In this document: positions 11,621-20,198 of the stretch, piece after piece
Position numbering within the stretch: the first letter of the stretch is position 1
Layout: the number at the start of each line of letters is the position of its first letter
From: Antricoccus suffuscus
GTDB lineage: Bacteria; Actinomycetota; Actinomycetes; Mycobacteriales; Antricoccaceae
Reading direction: 5' to 3'
NCBI RefSeq assembly: GCF_003003235.1
Contig: NZ_PVUE01000010.1
Location: 1 to 64,000 of the forward strand
Length of the DNA: 64,000 bases
Notes under the pieces: generated by a model
Told to the model about the DNA's origin: nothing
Databases searched by the model: none
The model's input: only the letters and a program-made list of their open reading frames with translations
Made by a program: the position numbers and the translations under genes

Positions 11621-12528
11621 GATGCCGCCTTGCTGGTCATCGCGAGGAATGCTTCCTCGAGGGTCGCGGTGTGGACTTCAAGGTCGCTGAAGTCGACATC
11701 GCGCTGGACGAGCGCACGGACGGTCGCATCCGCATCGTGACTGTTGAGTGTGATCCGCCGGCCTCCTTCTGCGGTCGTCTCGGCCGGCTCGAGGTTGACG
11801 ACGGACGGCAGGTCCTGCAGGGTGCACTCGAGCTCCGGAGTGTTGAGCTGGATGCGACGGATGTCGACTCGGCGCTTGATGTCGGTGAGGGACCCGTCTG
11901 CGATCACGGATCCTTTGTCCATCACCACGACCCGCTCGGCAAGCGCCTCGATCTCGGCGAGGTAGTGGCTGGTAATGATCAGCGTGCCGCCGCCGGTGCG
12001 GTAGTCGCGCAGCTGGTCCCACAGGGTGTCGCGTGCCTCGACGTCCAGCCCGGTTGTGGGTTCGTCGAGAATGACGAGCTCGGGCCGCCCGACCAAGGCG
12101 AGAGCGACGAGAAGCCTGCGTTGCTGTCCACCTGATAGCGCGCCACACTGCTTGTCCGCCAGGGATTCGAGGCCGAACTTTTGGAGCGTCTCGTCGCGGT
12201 CGAGCGGATCGGCAAAGTGCGCGGCGACAAGGTCGATCGTCTCGCGAACCTTGAGCGTCTCCGGCACGGCGGTGGCCTGTGGGGTCACGCCCAGCAGCCG
12301 GCGGTTGCGCGGGTCGCGCGGGTCGCCGCCGAAGATCGACACAGTGCCGGAGTCCGGTCGGCGTAGTCCGCACAGCAGCGCGATCAGGGTACTTTTGCCC
12401 GCACCGTTAGGGCCGAGCAAGCCCACCGACTCGCCGGCCGTCACCTCAAGGCTGACGTCGTCGAGGGCCGTGTGCTTGCCGAACGATCGGGTGACGTGAT
12501 CGGCGACGGCAATGGGTGAGGAACTCAT
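11617..12528 (-). CDS. ABC transporter ATP-binding protein (ABC-2 exporter)
   Basis: A 303-residue ATPase. Walker A GPNGAGKST (about 39-47), signature LSGGQQRR, Walker B LVILDEPTTGLD and the switch histidine in ITSHYL are all intact. The C-terminal 70 residues form the extra domain seen in DrrA/CcmA-like exporters. It overlaps the regulator upstream and the permease downstream by 4 bases each, so the four-gene set is one transcription unit. Confidence 0.93.
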   Translation of the reverse strand: MSSSPIAVADHVTRSFGKHTALDDVSLEVTAGESVGLLGPNGAGKSTLIALLCGLRRPDSGTVSIFGGDPRDPRNRRLLGVTPQATAVPETLKVRETIDLVAAHFADPLDRDETLQKFGLESLADKQCGALSGGQQRRLLVALALVGRPELVILDEPTTGLDVEARDTLWDQLRDYRTGGGTLIITSHYLAEIEALAERVVVMDKGSVIADGSLTDIKRRVDIRRIQLNTPELECTLQDLPSVVNLEPAETTAEGGRRITLNSHDADATVRALVQRDVDFSDLEVHTATLEEAFLAMTSKAAS

Positions 12529-12830
12529 GCGGAAGGCTCCGTATTCTCTAATAGCGCGGCGAGGCTGGCTCGGTAGGTTTCGAACGCTCCGCGGCCGCGT
12601 TGGGTGAGGGCGAGGTAGGTGGCTGGTTTGCGTCCGAGCTGGGCCTTGGTGACTTCGACGTACCCGGCGTCTTCAAGCTTGCGCAGGTGTGTTGAGAGGT
12701 TGCCGGGAGTCATGCTCAGGATCTCTTGCAACCGGGTGAACAGCATCTGGTCCTTCGGACCGAGCGTGGCGAGTGAAGCAACGACCCGCAGCCGTGCCTC
12801 GGCGTGGATGACCGGATCGAGATCAGCCAT
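12525..12830 (-). CDS. Winged-helix transcriptional regulator (ArsR/MarR-like, HTH_34 type)
   Basis: A 101-residue DNA-binding protein. The helix-turn-helix is MTPGNLSTHLRKLEDAGYVEV (about 39-59) followed by the wing GRKPATYLALTQRGR. Small single-domain regulators of this class are commonly encoded inside ABC-2 exporter operons with a DUF-type membrane protein, as here, and usually repress their own operon. The likely target is the perfect palindrome at 13491-13504 upstream of the first gene. Confidence 0.88.
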   Translation of the reverse strand: MADLDPVIHAEARLRVVASLATLGPKDQMLFTRLQEILSMTPGNLSTHLRKLEDAGYVEVTKAQLGRKPATYLALTQRGRGAFETYRASLAALLENTEPSA

Positions 12831-13469
12831 CTAACGCCCCGAGTGGATCGGCGTCGCGCTTCGGGTGAACTTGGTGATCACCGCTCCGACGAAGAATCCG
12901 CCGCCGCCGAGCAGCGCCATGATCGTCAGGTACGTCGGGGTGCCGACCAACATGGCGATCGCGTCGACGACGAGAAACCACACGCCAAGGAGAAAGAACG
13001 GAATATCGTTGCCCATCCCGCCGAAAGCTGTGTACAGCGCGCCGACAAGCAGGACTGAGATGCCCGCGACGATCATAAAGGCTTTGGCTGGCGCCATATC
13101 GATCTGGAAGATCGCTTGTGAGATGAACCCCGAGGCGACAAACACCAGCAACCAGGTCAGGCCGATCATGATGCCGGCCCGACGAGTCGGTCCGCGCACG
13201 CCGGCGCCGAAGCGGGCACCGAGTCCAAATGAGGCGGCGATTCCGGCGACCATCGCGCAGCCGAAGACGATGATCCGCCAGCTGTAAACAGTCGTGGCCG
13301 ACGGATCCAGGGCCAATGCGCCGAATCCGATCAGATACGCCAGGCCCCAGACTGCGTATATCAACGCCTGCGTGTTGTTCGCCCGCGTGGACACCGCGGT
13401 GGTTTGCTGATCGATCAGCCGCAGTGCCGCCGCCGGATCGAGCGGGGCCGAACCGTTCTCGTGTTGCAT
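12831..13469 (-). CDS. Multi-pass membrane protein, first gene of the exporter operon
   Basis: About 212 residues with six hydrophobic segments (LIYAVWGLAYLIGFGAL, WRIIVFGCAMVAGIAASFG, AGIMIGLTWLLVFVASGF and others) after a cytoplasmic N-terminus rich in Ala and Gln. The start at 13469 (MQHENGSAPL) has AAGGGG six bases upstream; an open frame extends to 13529 but would run through the palindrome. It ends directly before the regulator start. Proteins of this kind sit beside the HTH_34 regulator in many actinobacteria; function unknown. Confidence 0.78.
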   Translation of the reverse strand: MQHENGSAPLDPAAALRLIDQQTTAVSTRANNTQALIYAVWGLAYLIGFGALALDPSATTVYSWRIIVFGCAMVAGIAASFGLGARFGAGVRGPTRRAGIMIGLTWLLVFVASGFISQAIFQIDMAPAKAFMIVAGISVLLVGALYTAFGGMGNDIPFFLLGVWFLVVDAIAMLVGTPTYLTIMALLGGGGFFVGAVITKFTRSATPIHSGR

Positions 13470-13490
13470 GAATTCCCCTTGCTGATGTCT

Positions 13491-13504
13491 ACAAAGTACT
13501 TTGT
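13491..13504. promoter_or_regulatory. Perfect 14-bp palindrome, probable operator of the exporter operon
   Basis: ACAAAGTACTTTGT reads identically on both strands. It lies 22 bases before the start of the membrane protein gene, between that start and a TTGCGT-like -35 element on the minus strand. A degenerate second half-site (GCAAAGTGCT) follows at 13508. The winged-helix regulator encoded in the same operon is the obvious candidate to bind it. Confidence 0.7.
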
Positions 13505-13588
13505 AACGCAAAGTGCTCTGCAGTGTCAAGCAGGGGCCTGAATTCAGGGGAAGGCATCTGCAAGCCGGACGCGGGTCACGGACCGTGG

Positions 13589-14392
13589 CTAGGTGATCGA
13601 GACCAGTTCGTCGAGGTCATCGGACGGCAGCGTGCCGTCCACGACGGCGCTGACCGTCGAACGGTGCAGGGTAATGGCGCCGCCGTGGTTATCCAGAAAA
13701 GCGGTGTCGGCCGCGTCGCGGCCGGTCGAGATGCGCACGAGGGTCGAGCGCGGCGCTAGGCAGGTGGCATCCACGACACGCCACTGACCATCGACGAGCG
13801 CCTCGGCGACGGCATGGAAGTCCATCGGATCGCAGCCGGGTGCATAGACGGCGACTAACCGGGCGGGAACATTCACCGCGCGCAGCAGCGCCACCACGAG
13901 GTGTGCGTAGTCGCGGCAGACGCCCGCGCCGGCGAGCAGGGTATCCGTGGCGCCGTCGATCGGATCGCTGCTGCCAGGGACATAGCTGAGCCGGGAGCCC
14001 ACCCACGCCGCGACCTTCTCCAACAATTGGGCGGACGGTAGGTAGGAGCCGAACTCGGTCGCTGCGAATCCGAAGAACTTGTCGGCCTCGGCGTACCTGC
14101 TTGGACGTAGGTACAGCGACCGGGCGTAGTCGTCGACCGGGGCGGGAGAGGTGTTGCCGGTGATCGTCGCGTGATAGGTGACCTGTAGGTCCCCGCCGCC
14201 TACGTCGAGCAGGTGGATGCGGTTGCCCTGCGTGCCGTTGATCTCTCGGGCAGATACCGCGACGCCGTTGTGCACAAACGACATCGTCTCGTCGACGACG
14301 GCGCCCGGGTGATCGGCGACCGCGATCTGAAACTCGAGGCTGGTCGCGTCGTCGATCCCGATGTCGAGCTCAGCCGACACGTGTCGCCTCAT
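13589..14392 (-). CDS. Transglutaminase-like domain protein (second copy)
   Basis: About 267 residues. An N-terminal beta-rich domain is followed by a transglutaminase core with Cys in GAGVCRDYAHL, His in DFHAVAEA and Asp in VVDATC. The ATG at 14392 begins MRRHVSAELD; a TTG at 14413 in the same frame is less likely. It lies 34 bases downstream of the ino1 stop codon on the same strand and may be read from the ino1 promoter. It is not closely similar to the copy at 2239 and has no ATP-grasp or alpha-E partner beside it. Confidence 0.85.
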   Translation of the reverse strand: MRRHVSAELDIGIDDATSLEFQIAVADHPGAVVDETMSFVHNGVAVSAREINGTQGNRIHLLDVGGGDLQVTYHATITGNTSPAPVDDYARSLYLRPSRYAEADKFFGFAATEFGSYLPSAQLLEKVAAWVGSRLSYVPGSSDPIDGATDTLLAGAGVCRDYAHLVVALLRAVNVPARLVAVYAPGCDPMDFHAVAEALVDGQWRVVDATCLAPRSTLVRISTGRDAADTAFLDNHGGAITLHRSTVSAVVDGTLPSDDLDELVSIT

Positions 14393-14426
14393 CGGCGCAC
14401 CGCGGTCCGGCAAGGTGGCCGTCGGG

Positions 14427-15506
14427 TCAGTGATCGACCTTGCCGTCGATGAACTGCTGCACGAGATCGCGTGCCGTGGAGTCGTCGTACTGCTCCGGAG
14501 GCGACTTCATGAAGTACGACGAAGCAGACAGGATCGGTCCGCCGATGCCGCGGTCCTTAGCGATCTTCGCCGCGCGCAGAGCGTCGATGATGACGCCGGC
14601 AGAGTTAGGGGAGTCCCATACCTCGAGCTTGTATTCCAGCGAGGTCGGTACGTCGCCGAATCCCTTGCCCTCGAGGCGGACATAGGCGAACTTGCGGTCG
14701 TCCAACCACGGCACGTGATCCGACGGCCCGACGTGTACGTCACCCTTCGCCAGTTCGCGCGGTACCTGTGAGGTCACCGACTGCGTCTTGGAAACCTTCT
14801 TGGATTCGAGGCGGGTGCGCTCGAGCATGTTCATGAAGTCCATGTTGCCGCCGAAGTTGAGCTGGTAGGTGCGCTGCAGCTCCACTCCACGGTCTTCGAA
14901 CAACTTGGCCAGCACGCGATGCGTGATGGTGGCGCCGACCTGTGACTTGATGTCGTCGCCGATGATCGGTACGCCGGCCTCGGTGAACTTTGCCGCCCAC
15001 TCGGGAGTGCTTGCGATGAAGACGGGAAGGGCGTTGACGAACGCGACCTTGGCGTCGATAGCGCACTGGGCGTAGAAGCGGTCGGCATCTTCCGATCCCA
15101 CCGGGAGGTAGGAGATGAGTACGTCGACTTCGCGGTCCTTGAGGACCTGTACGACGTCGACGGGCTCGGCACTCGACTCGTCGATCATGTCGCGGTAATA
15201 GCTGCCCAGGCCGTCGTACGTATGGCCCCGATCAACCGTCACGCCGGACGTGGGTACGTCGCAAATCTTGATCGTGTTGTTCTGGCTGGCGTTGATGGCC
15301 TCGGAAAGGTCCTTGCCGACCTTGAGGTCGTCGACGTCGAACGCGGCCACGAACTCGATGTCGCTGACGTGGTAATCGCCGAACTTCACGTGCATAAGAC
15401 CCGGCACCGTCTGGGCGGGATCCGCGTCGCGGTAGTAATGCACGCCCTGCACGAGTGAAGACGCACAGTTACCCACGCCGATTATGGCGACCTTGACCGA
15501 ACCCAT
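14427..15506 (-). CDS. ino1: Inositol-3-phosphate synthase
   Basis: A 359-residue enzyme of the actinobacterial/archaeal type. The NAD-binding start [18 protein letters not shown] (4-21), the stretch [11 protein letters not shown] and the active-site block [15 protein letters not shown] are intact, as is [12 protein letters not shown]. It cyclises glucose 6-phosphate to inositol 3-phosphate, precursor of phosphatidylinositol and mycothiol. The start has a strong GGAGGAAAT site. An inverted repeat sits immediately upstream. Confidence 0.97.
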   Translation of the reverse strand: MGSVKVAIIGVGNCASSLVQGVHYYRDADPAQTVPGLMHVKFGDYHVSDIEFVAAFDVDDLKVGKDLSEAINASQNNTIKICDVPTSGVTVDRGHTYDGLGSYYRDMIDESSAEPVDVVQVLKDREVDVLISYLPVGSEDADRFYAQCAIDAKVAFVNALPVFIASTPEWAAKFTEAGVPIIGDDIKSQVGATITHRVLAKLFEDRGVELQRTYQLNFGGNMDFMNMLERTRLESKKVSKTQSVTSQVPRELAKGDVHVGPSDHVPWLDDRKFAYVRLEGKGFGDVPTSLEYKLEVWDSPNSAGVIIDALRAAKIAKDRGIGGPILSASSYFMKSPPEQYDDSTARDLVQQFIDGKVDH

Positions 15507-15515
15507 ATTTCCTCC

Positions 15516-15540
15516 GAAAGACTAATTTCATGCGTCTTTC
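15516..15540. promoter_or_regulatory. Inverted repeat overlapping the ino1 ribosome binding region
   Basis: Arms GAAAGAC (15516-15522) and GTCTTTC (15534-15540) with an 11-base AT-richer spacer, beginning 10 bases before the ino1 start. It could be an operator or a hairpin that hides the ribosome binding site. No regulator gene is adjacent. Confidence 0.5.
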
Positions 15541-15645
15541 AAAATACACCGAGTGTTCGTGTCAGGGCCGGTCACGGTGCGGTCGCGTCGGTCACGCACC
15601 ATTGGTCGGCACCATTACGCGCGGTCAGCGCCGTAAGAGGAAGCG

Positions 15646-16323
15646 CTAGAACGCCTTTACCAGCGCGATTGTGCGGTCGGTGGCCTTCTTGTTCTTGCCC
15701 TCGGCGTCGCGGTACGTGTAGGTCGTTTTGCTGTGCAGACCGCTGTCTTTGTAGCCGAGCTTGTCGTAGAGCTCAAGCGCTTCGTTGTTGTCTTCGGGCA
15801 CGCTCATCGTGATTTTCTCGTAGCCGCTGCCCTCGACCAGCTTCTCGGCCGCGGCGACGAGCTTGCGGCCGATGTGGTTTCCACGGTGTGCATCGTCGAC
15901 GTGCAGATTGCAGATCGCCGGCACGCCTTTGAGTTTCTTGCGGATCTCGTCATTCCAGTCGCCCGTCCACGAGATCAGCGCCGTACCTGCCGGAGTGTTT
16001 TCCTTGTGCCACATGACGAGGACGGTCGCCTCGCCGAACTGCTGAAGCGCGAGCCAGGAACGAACGATTTCCGGATGGATATACGCGTCGGCATCGAAGT
16101 TCTCGAGATCGTCGAGGGTGCAGATCCGTATGTCGTAGTCCGGCACCTTGACGTCTGCGGTCTTGCGCCCCGAAAAGAACCGTCGGCGGCGCTTGGGCGC
16201 GCTGGCCTCGTCGTCGTCCTCGGGAGCGGTCACGCTCTCGTCGGCTGTGTCCTCGGCTGACTCGTCGGTGCGGTCCTCGGACAGGGTTTCCGCGGCAGCG
16301 TCCTCATCATGCGTATCGGGCAT
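15646..16323 (-). CDS. GNAT family N-acetyltransferase with acidic N-terminal extension
   Basis: About 225 residues from the ATG at 16323 (MPDTHDEDAA), which has AAAGG a few bases upstream; the open frame beyond is not credible. Residues 1-45 are very rich in Asp/Glu/Ala, then a basic patch KRRRRFF, then a GNAT fold: ICNLHVDDAHRGNHIGRKLVAAAE carries the acetyl-CoA binding Q/RxxGxG/A-like motif, and NEALELYDKLGYKDSG is the usual C-terminal GNAT motif. Substrate unknown. The acidic and basic N-terminal segments may be a disordered interaction region. Confidence 0.82.
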   Translation of the reverse strand: MPDTHDEDAAAETLSEDRTDESAEDTADESVTAPEDDDEASAPKRRRRFFSGRKTADVKVPDYDIRICTLDDLENFDADAYIHPEIVRSWLALQQFGEATVLVMWHKENTPAGTALISWTGDWNDEIRKKLKGVPAICNLHVDDAHRGNHIGRKLVAAAEKLVEGSGYEKITMSVPEDNNEALELYDKLGYKDSGLHSKTTYTYRDAEGKNKKATDRTIALVKAF

Positions 16324-16455
16324 CGGCGACCTTTGGTTGGGCGGGTGGAACCTCACCATCAAAGCACCCGCGCCGAACCTGTCCGAAGCGGCCCGACAAG
16401 GGCGTCGGCGGGGATAGGGGTAGCGCAACAGGGGCAACAAGAGGCACAATGTACA

Positions 16456-16477
16456 CAGTGACATGCATGTGTCACTG
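16456..16477. promoter_or_regulatory. Inverted repeat between divergent GNAT and DUF3145 genes
   Basis: Perfect 8-bp arms CAGTGACA and TGTCACTG separated by six bases. It lies in the 225-base gap between the two divergent starts (16323 and 16549), nearer to the DUF3145 gene. The geometry (arms with N6) suits a dimeric helix-turn-helix protein. No other clear element is seen in this gap. Confidence 0.55.
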
Positions 16478-16548
16478 CATCAACACGCGTTACAGCACCG
16501 AAGTCCGGCCGTTGGGGAAGACGTCCGCACGACATCGGAGGTGGCGCG

Positions 16549-17040
16549 ATGCAGACGCGAGGAGTGGTGTTCATTCACTCGTGCCCACAGGCGTTAGTAC
16601 CGCACGCCGAGTGGGCTATTTCGAGTGCGCTTCGTACGCCGGTGCGCATGCAGTGGATCGCACAACCAGCGGGCCCGGGATCGCAGTGCGCGGAGTGCCA
16701 GTGGACCGGTCCATCGGGTACGGCGAACGCGATCGCTAATGCGTTGAAGTCCTGGCCGACACTCGTTTATGAGGTCACCGAGGAGCCGACGGCCGGGACC
16801 GACGGAGAACGCATTGCGTACGTGCCTGACCGCGGCTACTTCCGGGCGCAGACCTCGATCAACGGCGACCTCACGGTCGGCGAAAACCAGCTGCGCTTGC
16901 TGCGTGAGTCCGCGCGCACCGTCGAGGACTTCCGCGCCGGGCTCGACGCGCTGCTCGGTCAGCCGTTTGATGACGTACTCGAGATCTATCGCGAAGGCGG
17001 CGATGGGGCGCCGGTCACGCGTATCCACCGCGCCGGCTAA
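16549..17040 (+). CDS. DUF3145 family protein
   Basis: A 163-residue protein with family hallmarks: the start TRGVVFIHSCPQALVPHAEWA, CQWTGP, and SINGDLTVGENQLRLL. DUF3145 is an actinobacteria-specific family of unknown function. It faces accD6 tail to tail with 17 bases between stops. The GGAGG site ahead of the ATG supports the start. Confidence 0.9.
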   Translation: MQTRGVVFIHSCPQALVPHAEWAISSALRTPVRMQWIAQPAGPGSQCAECQWTGPSGTANAIANALKSWPTLVYEVTEEPTAGTDGERIAYVPDRGYFRAQTSINGDLTVGENQLRLLRESARTVEDFRAGLDALLGQPFDDVLEIYREGGDGAPVTRIHRAG

Positions 17041-17057
17041 TTGCAGCCAGCGGCGCT

Positions 17058-18473
17058 TTAGAGCGGGATGTTGCCGTGCGCGCCGCGGCCGCTCGGCCGC
17101 GAGGCCAGCGCGGTAACTATTTCGCGTCGGGTGTTGGCCGGATCGATGACACGGTCGACCGCGCCGAGTTCGATGGCGCGTTCGACGCCACCGGCGATCT
17201 TCTCGTGTTCGGCGGCGAGCTTGTCTTGCAGCGCGTCGCGTTCCTCGATCGGGGCTGCGGCCAGGGTCTTGCGGTGCAAGATGCCGACGGCGGCCTTGGC
17301 GCCCATTACGGCGACCTCGGCGCCCGGCCATGCAAATACGTTGGTCGCGCCGAGCGAGCGGGAGTTCATCGCGATGTAGGCGCCGCCGTACGACTTGCGG
17401 GTGACGAGCGTGACGCGGGGGACGACGCATTCGGCGAAAGCGTGCAGCAGTTTCGCGCCGCGGCGTACGACGCCTTCCCACTCCTGACCGACGCCCGGCA
17501 GGTAGCCCGGCACGTCGACGATCACGACCAGCGGGATGCCAAACGAGTCGCACATCCGCACGAACCGCGCGGCCTTCTCTGCGCTCTGCGCGTTGAGGCA
17601 GCCACCGAGCCGCATCGGGTTGTTAGCGACCACGCCCACGGAGCGTCCGGCGAGCCGGCCCAGTCCGACGACGACGTTGGGTGCCCACTTGGCCTGGATC
17701 TCAAGGAACTCGTCGTCGAGGATTTTGCGGATCAGGGGCTTGACGTCGTACGCACGCCGTACCTCGGCAGGGAGCGTCTCGGACACGTCATCGGGATCGC
17801 CGATCAGCGATAGGTCGAACTTGCCCTGGTCGCTCATCAAGTTGGCGAGCTGCCGCGCCTTCTCCAGGGCGGTCTCGTCGGACGGGGTGGTGATGTGTAC
17901 GACGCCGCTCTTGCGGCCATGCGTATCCGGCCCGCCGAGCTGCTCCATGTCAACTTGCTCGCCGGTCACCGAACGCACGACCTCCGGTCCGGTCACGAAC
18001 ACGCGTCCGTTGGCGCTCATTACGACGACGTCGGTGAGGGCGGGGCCGTACGCCGCGCCGCCGGCGGCCGGGCCGAGCACCACCGAGATCTGTGGGATGC
18101 GGCCGGAGGCCTGCACCATCGCGGCAAAGACGTTGCCGACACCGTCGAGGGCCTCGACGCCTTCGGCGATCCGGGCGCCACCGCAATGCCAGATGCCGAT
18201 GCAGGGGATCCGCTCGCGCAGCGCCGTGTTGGTCGCATCGACGATGTTCACGCAGCCCGCGGACCCCATTGCGCCGCCCATTTTGGTGGCGTCCGAGCAG
18301 AACGCGATCGCCGGTGCGCCTTGGATCCGGCCACGCGCCCACACCACGCCGGTGCCGTCTTCGCGGCTGTTGATTGGCTCGATGGTGCCCTCGTCGAACA
18401 GTTTTGCCATCCGGAGTACAGGATCGCGCGGATCCTCGGTCACTTCCGGTGCGGTGGCTGCGTGAGCGGTCAC
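17058..18473 (-). CDS. accD6: Acyl-CoA carboxylase beta subunit (carboxyltransferase)
   Basis: A 471-residue carboxyltransferase with N- and C-terminal crotonase-like domains. Acyl-CoA and biotin oxyanion-hole stretches are visible as GPAAGGAAYGPALTD and KSYGGAYIAMNSRSLGA. As the last gene of the fab line it matches mycobacterial AccD6, which makes malonyl-CoA (with a biotin-bearing alpha subunit encoded elsewhere) for FAS-II. GAGGAG precedes the GTG start. Confidence 0.92.
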   Translation of the reverse strand: MTAHAATAPEVTEDPRDPVLRMAKLFDEGTIEPINSREDGTGVVWARGRIQGAPAIAFCSDATKMGGAMGSAGCVNIVDATNTALRERIPCIGIWHCGGARIAEGVEALDGVGNVFAAMVQASGRIPQISVVLGPAAGGAAYGPALTDVVVMSANGRVFVTGPEVVRSVTGEQVDMEQLGGPDTHGRKSGVVHITTPSDETALEKARQLANLMSDQGKFDLSLIGDPDDVSETLPAEVRRAYDVKPLIRKILDDEFLEIQAKWAPNVVVGLGRLAGRSVGVVANNPMRLGGCLNAQSAEKAARFVRMCDSFGIPLVVIVDVPGYLPGVGQEWEGVVRRGAKLLHAFAECVVPRVTLVTRKSYGGAYIAMNSRSLGATNVFAWPGAEVAVMGAKAAVGILHRKTLAAAPIEERDALQDKLAAEHEKIAGGVERAIELGAVDRVIDPANTRREIVTALASRPSGRGAHGNIPL

Positions 18474-18534
18474 GATGACTCCTCTTGTGGGGCGCTAGAT
18501 ATCTAGTCTGAAAGTGTGGTGGACATGCACAGGC

Positions 18535-19758
18535 TCACGCCTTGGTGAACAGGACCGACGCGTTGTGACCCCCGAAGCCGAACGAGTTGCTGATGGCAAC
18601 CTCGATTGGCGAGTATCGAGGGCTGTCCCGCACGATGTCGAGCGCCTGTATGTCGGCGTTGGGGTCGAGATCGGTCAGGTTGAGCACGAACGGGGAGACC
18701 TGGTCGCGGATCGCCAGTACGGCGAAGATGCACTCGACGGCGCCGGTGGCGCCCAACATGTGGCCGGTCGCGCTCTTCGTCGCGCTAATCGTCGCGCGGT
18801 CGCCGATTGTGGCCCGGATCGCCCCAGCCTCGACGATGTCGCCCATCGGCGTGGAGGTGGCGTGCGCGTTGACATGGTCGACGTCAGAGCCGGCAAGGCC
18901 GGCGTCGCGCAGTGCGAGTGTCATCGCGCGCCGCGCCCCGGCGCCGGTTGGTTCGGGCGCCACCATGTCGTAGGCGTCGGAAGAGATTCCGGCGCCGGCG
19001 ACCTTGGCGATGACCGTGGCACCGCGCGCGGCCGCGAAGTCGGCTCGCTCGATGACGAGCACCCCGGCGCCATCGCCCATCACGAAGCCGTCGCGACCGG
19101 TGTCGAATGGGCGCGATGCGGCGGTCGGATCGTCGTTGCGGGTCGATAGTGCCCGGGCCTGACCAAATCCGGCAAGCGGCATCGGGTGGATGCAGGCCTC
19201 CGCACCGCCGACCACCACGACGTCGGCGCGGCCGGCGCGGATAAGGTCGGCGCCGACCGAGATGCTCTCGGTGCCGGAGGCGCAGGCGGAGATCGGCGTG
19301 TGTACGCCGGCGCGGGCGCACAGCTCCAGTCCGACCGCCGCGGCTGGGCCGTTTGGCATGAGCATCGGGATCGAGTGCGGGCTGACCCGTCGTTGACCTT
19401 GCTCGTTGAGGATGTCGTGCTGCGCGAGAAGCGTGACCGCGCCGCCGACCCCGGTGCCGATGACAACGGCAAGCCGTTCGGGGTCGACCTGCGGCGTACC
19501 GGCGTTGGCCCAGGCCTCGCGGGCCGCGACGATGGCGGCCTGCTGGGACGGGTCGAGCCGGCGTGCCTTGACCCGGTCGAGGAACTGCGCCGGCGGTACG
19601 GCGAACGGCGCCGCGATGCGGGTGGTGAGCTTGTCGGCCCAGGGTTGTTCGATCTTGCGAGCGCCAGACTTGCCGGCGAGCAGAGCACTCCAGCTCGACT
19701 CGAGGTCCGCGCCGAGGGGGGTCGTCGCGCCAAGTCCGGTGATGACGATGTCGGTCAC
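18535..19758 (-). CDS. fabF: 3-oxoacyl-ACP synthase II (FabF/KasA)
   Basis: A 407-residue elongating condensing enzyme. The catalytic Cys159 lies in ISACASGTES; the two histidines are in NAHATSTPMGD and KSATGHMLGA; the closing motif GFGGHNAS is intact. It condenses malonyl-ACP with an acyl-ACP. Mycobacteria carry two such genes in tandem (kasA, kasB) here; this window has only one. It is followed after 61 bases by accD6. Confidence 0.95.
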   Translation of the reverse strand: MTDIVITGLGATTPLGADLESSWSALLAGKSGARKIEQPWADKLTTRIAAPFAVPPAQFLDRVKARRLDPSQQAAIVAAREAWANAGTPQVDPERLAVVIGTGVGGAVTLLAQHDILNEQGQRRVSPHSIPMLMPNGPAAAVGLELCARAGVHTPISACASGTESISVGADLIRAGRADVVVVGGAEACIHPMPLAGFGQARALSTRNDDPTAASRPFDTGRDGFVMGDGAGVLVIERADFAAARGATVIAKVAGAGISSDAYDMVAPEPTGAGARRAMTLALRDAGLAGSDVDHVNAHATSTPMGDIVEAGAIRATIGDRATISATKSATGHMLGATGAVECIFAVLAIRDQVSPFVLNLTDLDPNADIQALDIVRDSPRYSPIEVAISNSFGFGGHNASVLFTKA

Positions 19759-19882
19759 GACGGGATATTCCTTACTTGCCTTTTAATGCTGTGTCTTTCC
19801 TTCGTTCGGTCTGTTCTGCGCTCGGCTTGTGCAACGCGGTACGCCGGTGCGCCCCAATGGATGAGCGCACCGGCGTGTGCGA

Positions 19883-20125
19883 CTACTGGTGGTCTTCGAT
19901 GAACTTCATTGCGTCGCCGACGGTCTTGATGTTGGCGAGCTCGTCGTCCGGAATGGCCACGCCCCACTTGTCTTCGACCGCGGTAGCGATTTCGACCATC
20001 GACAGGGAGTCGACGTCGAGATCGTCGGTGAACGACTTCTCGGGGGCGACGTCGGCGGGCAGAACGCCGGCGACCTCTTCGAGGATCTCGGCGAGTCCGT
20101 CCTGAATTTCCTGGGTGGTTGCCAC
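19883..20125 (-). CDS. acpP: Acyl carrier protein
   Basis: About 80 residues. The phosphopantetheine serine is Ser40 in DVDSLSMVE, with the acidic recognition helix EIATAVEDKWGV after it. I choose the GTG at 20125, because AAAGGA lies eight bases before it; the in-frame ATG at 20140 would include that site in the coding region. It carries acyl chains between FabD, FabH and FabF. Confidence 0.94.
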   Translation of the reverse strand: MATTQEIQDGLAEILEEVAGVLPADVAPEKSFTDDLDVDSLSMVEIATAVEDKWGVAIPDDELANIKTVGDAMKFIEDHQ

Positions 20126-20198
20126 GGTATTTCCTTTCATGTGTGGCCCGGCGGCGTCGGCCGCCAGGTTTATGTGCCTGCCACTGCAGCAGACGGAT

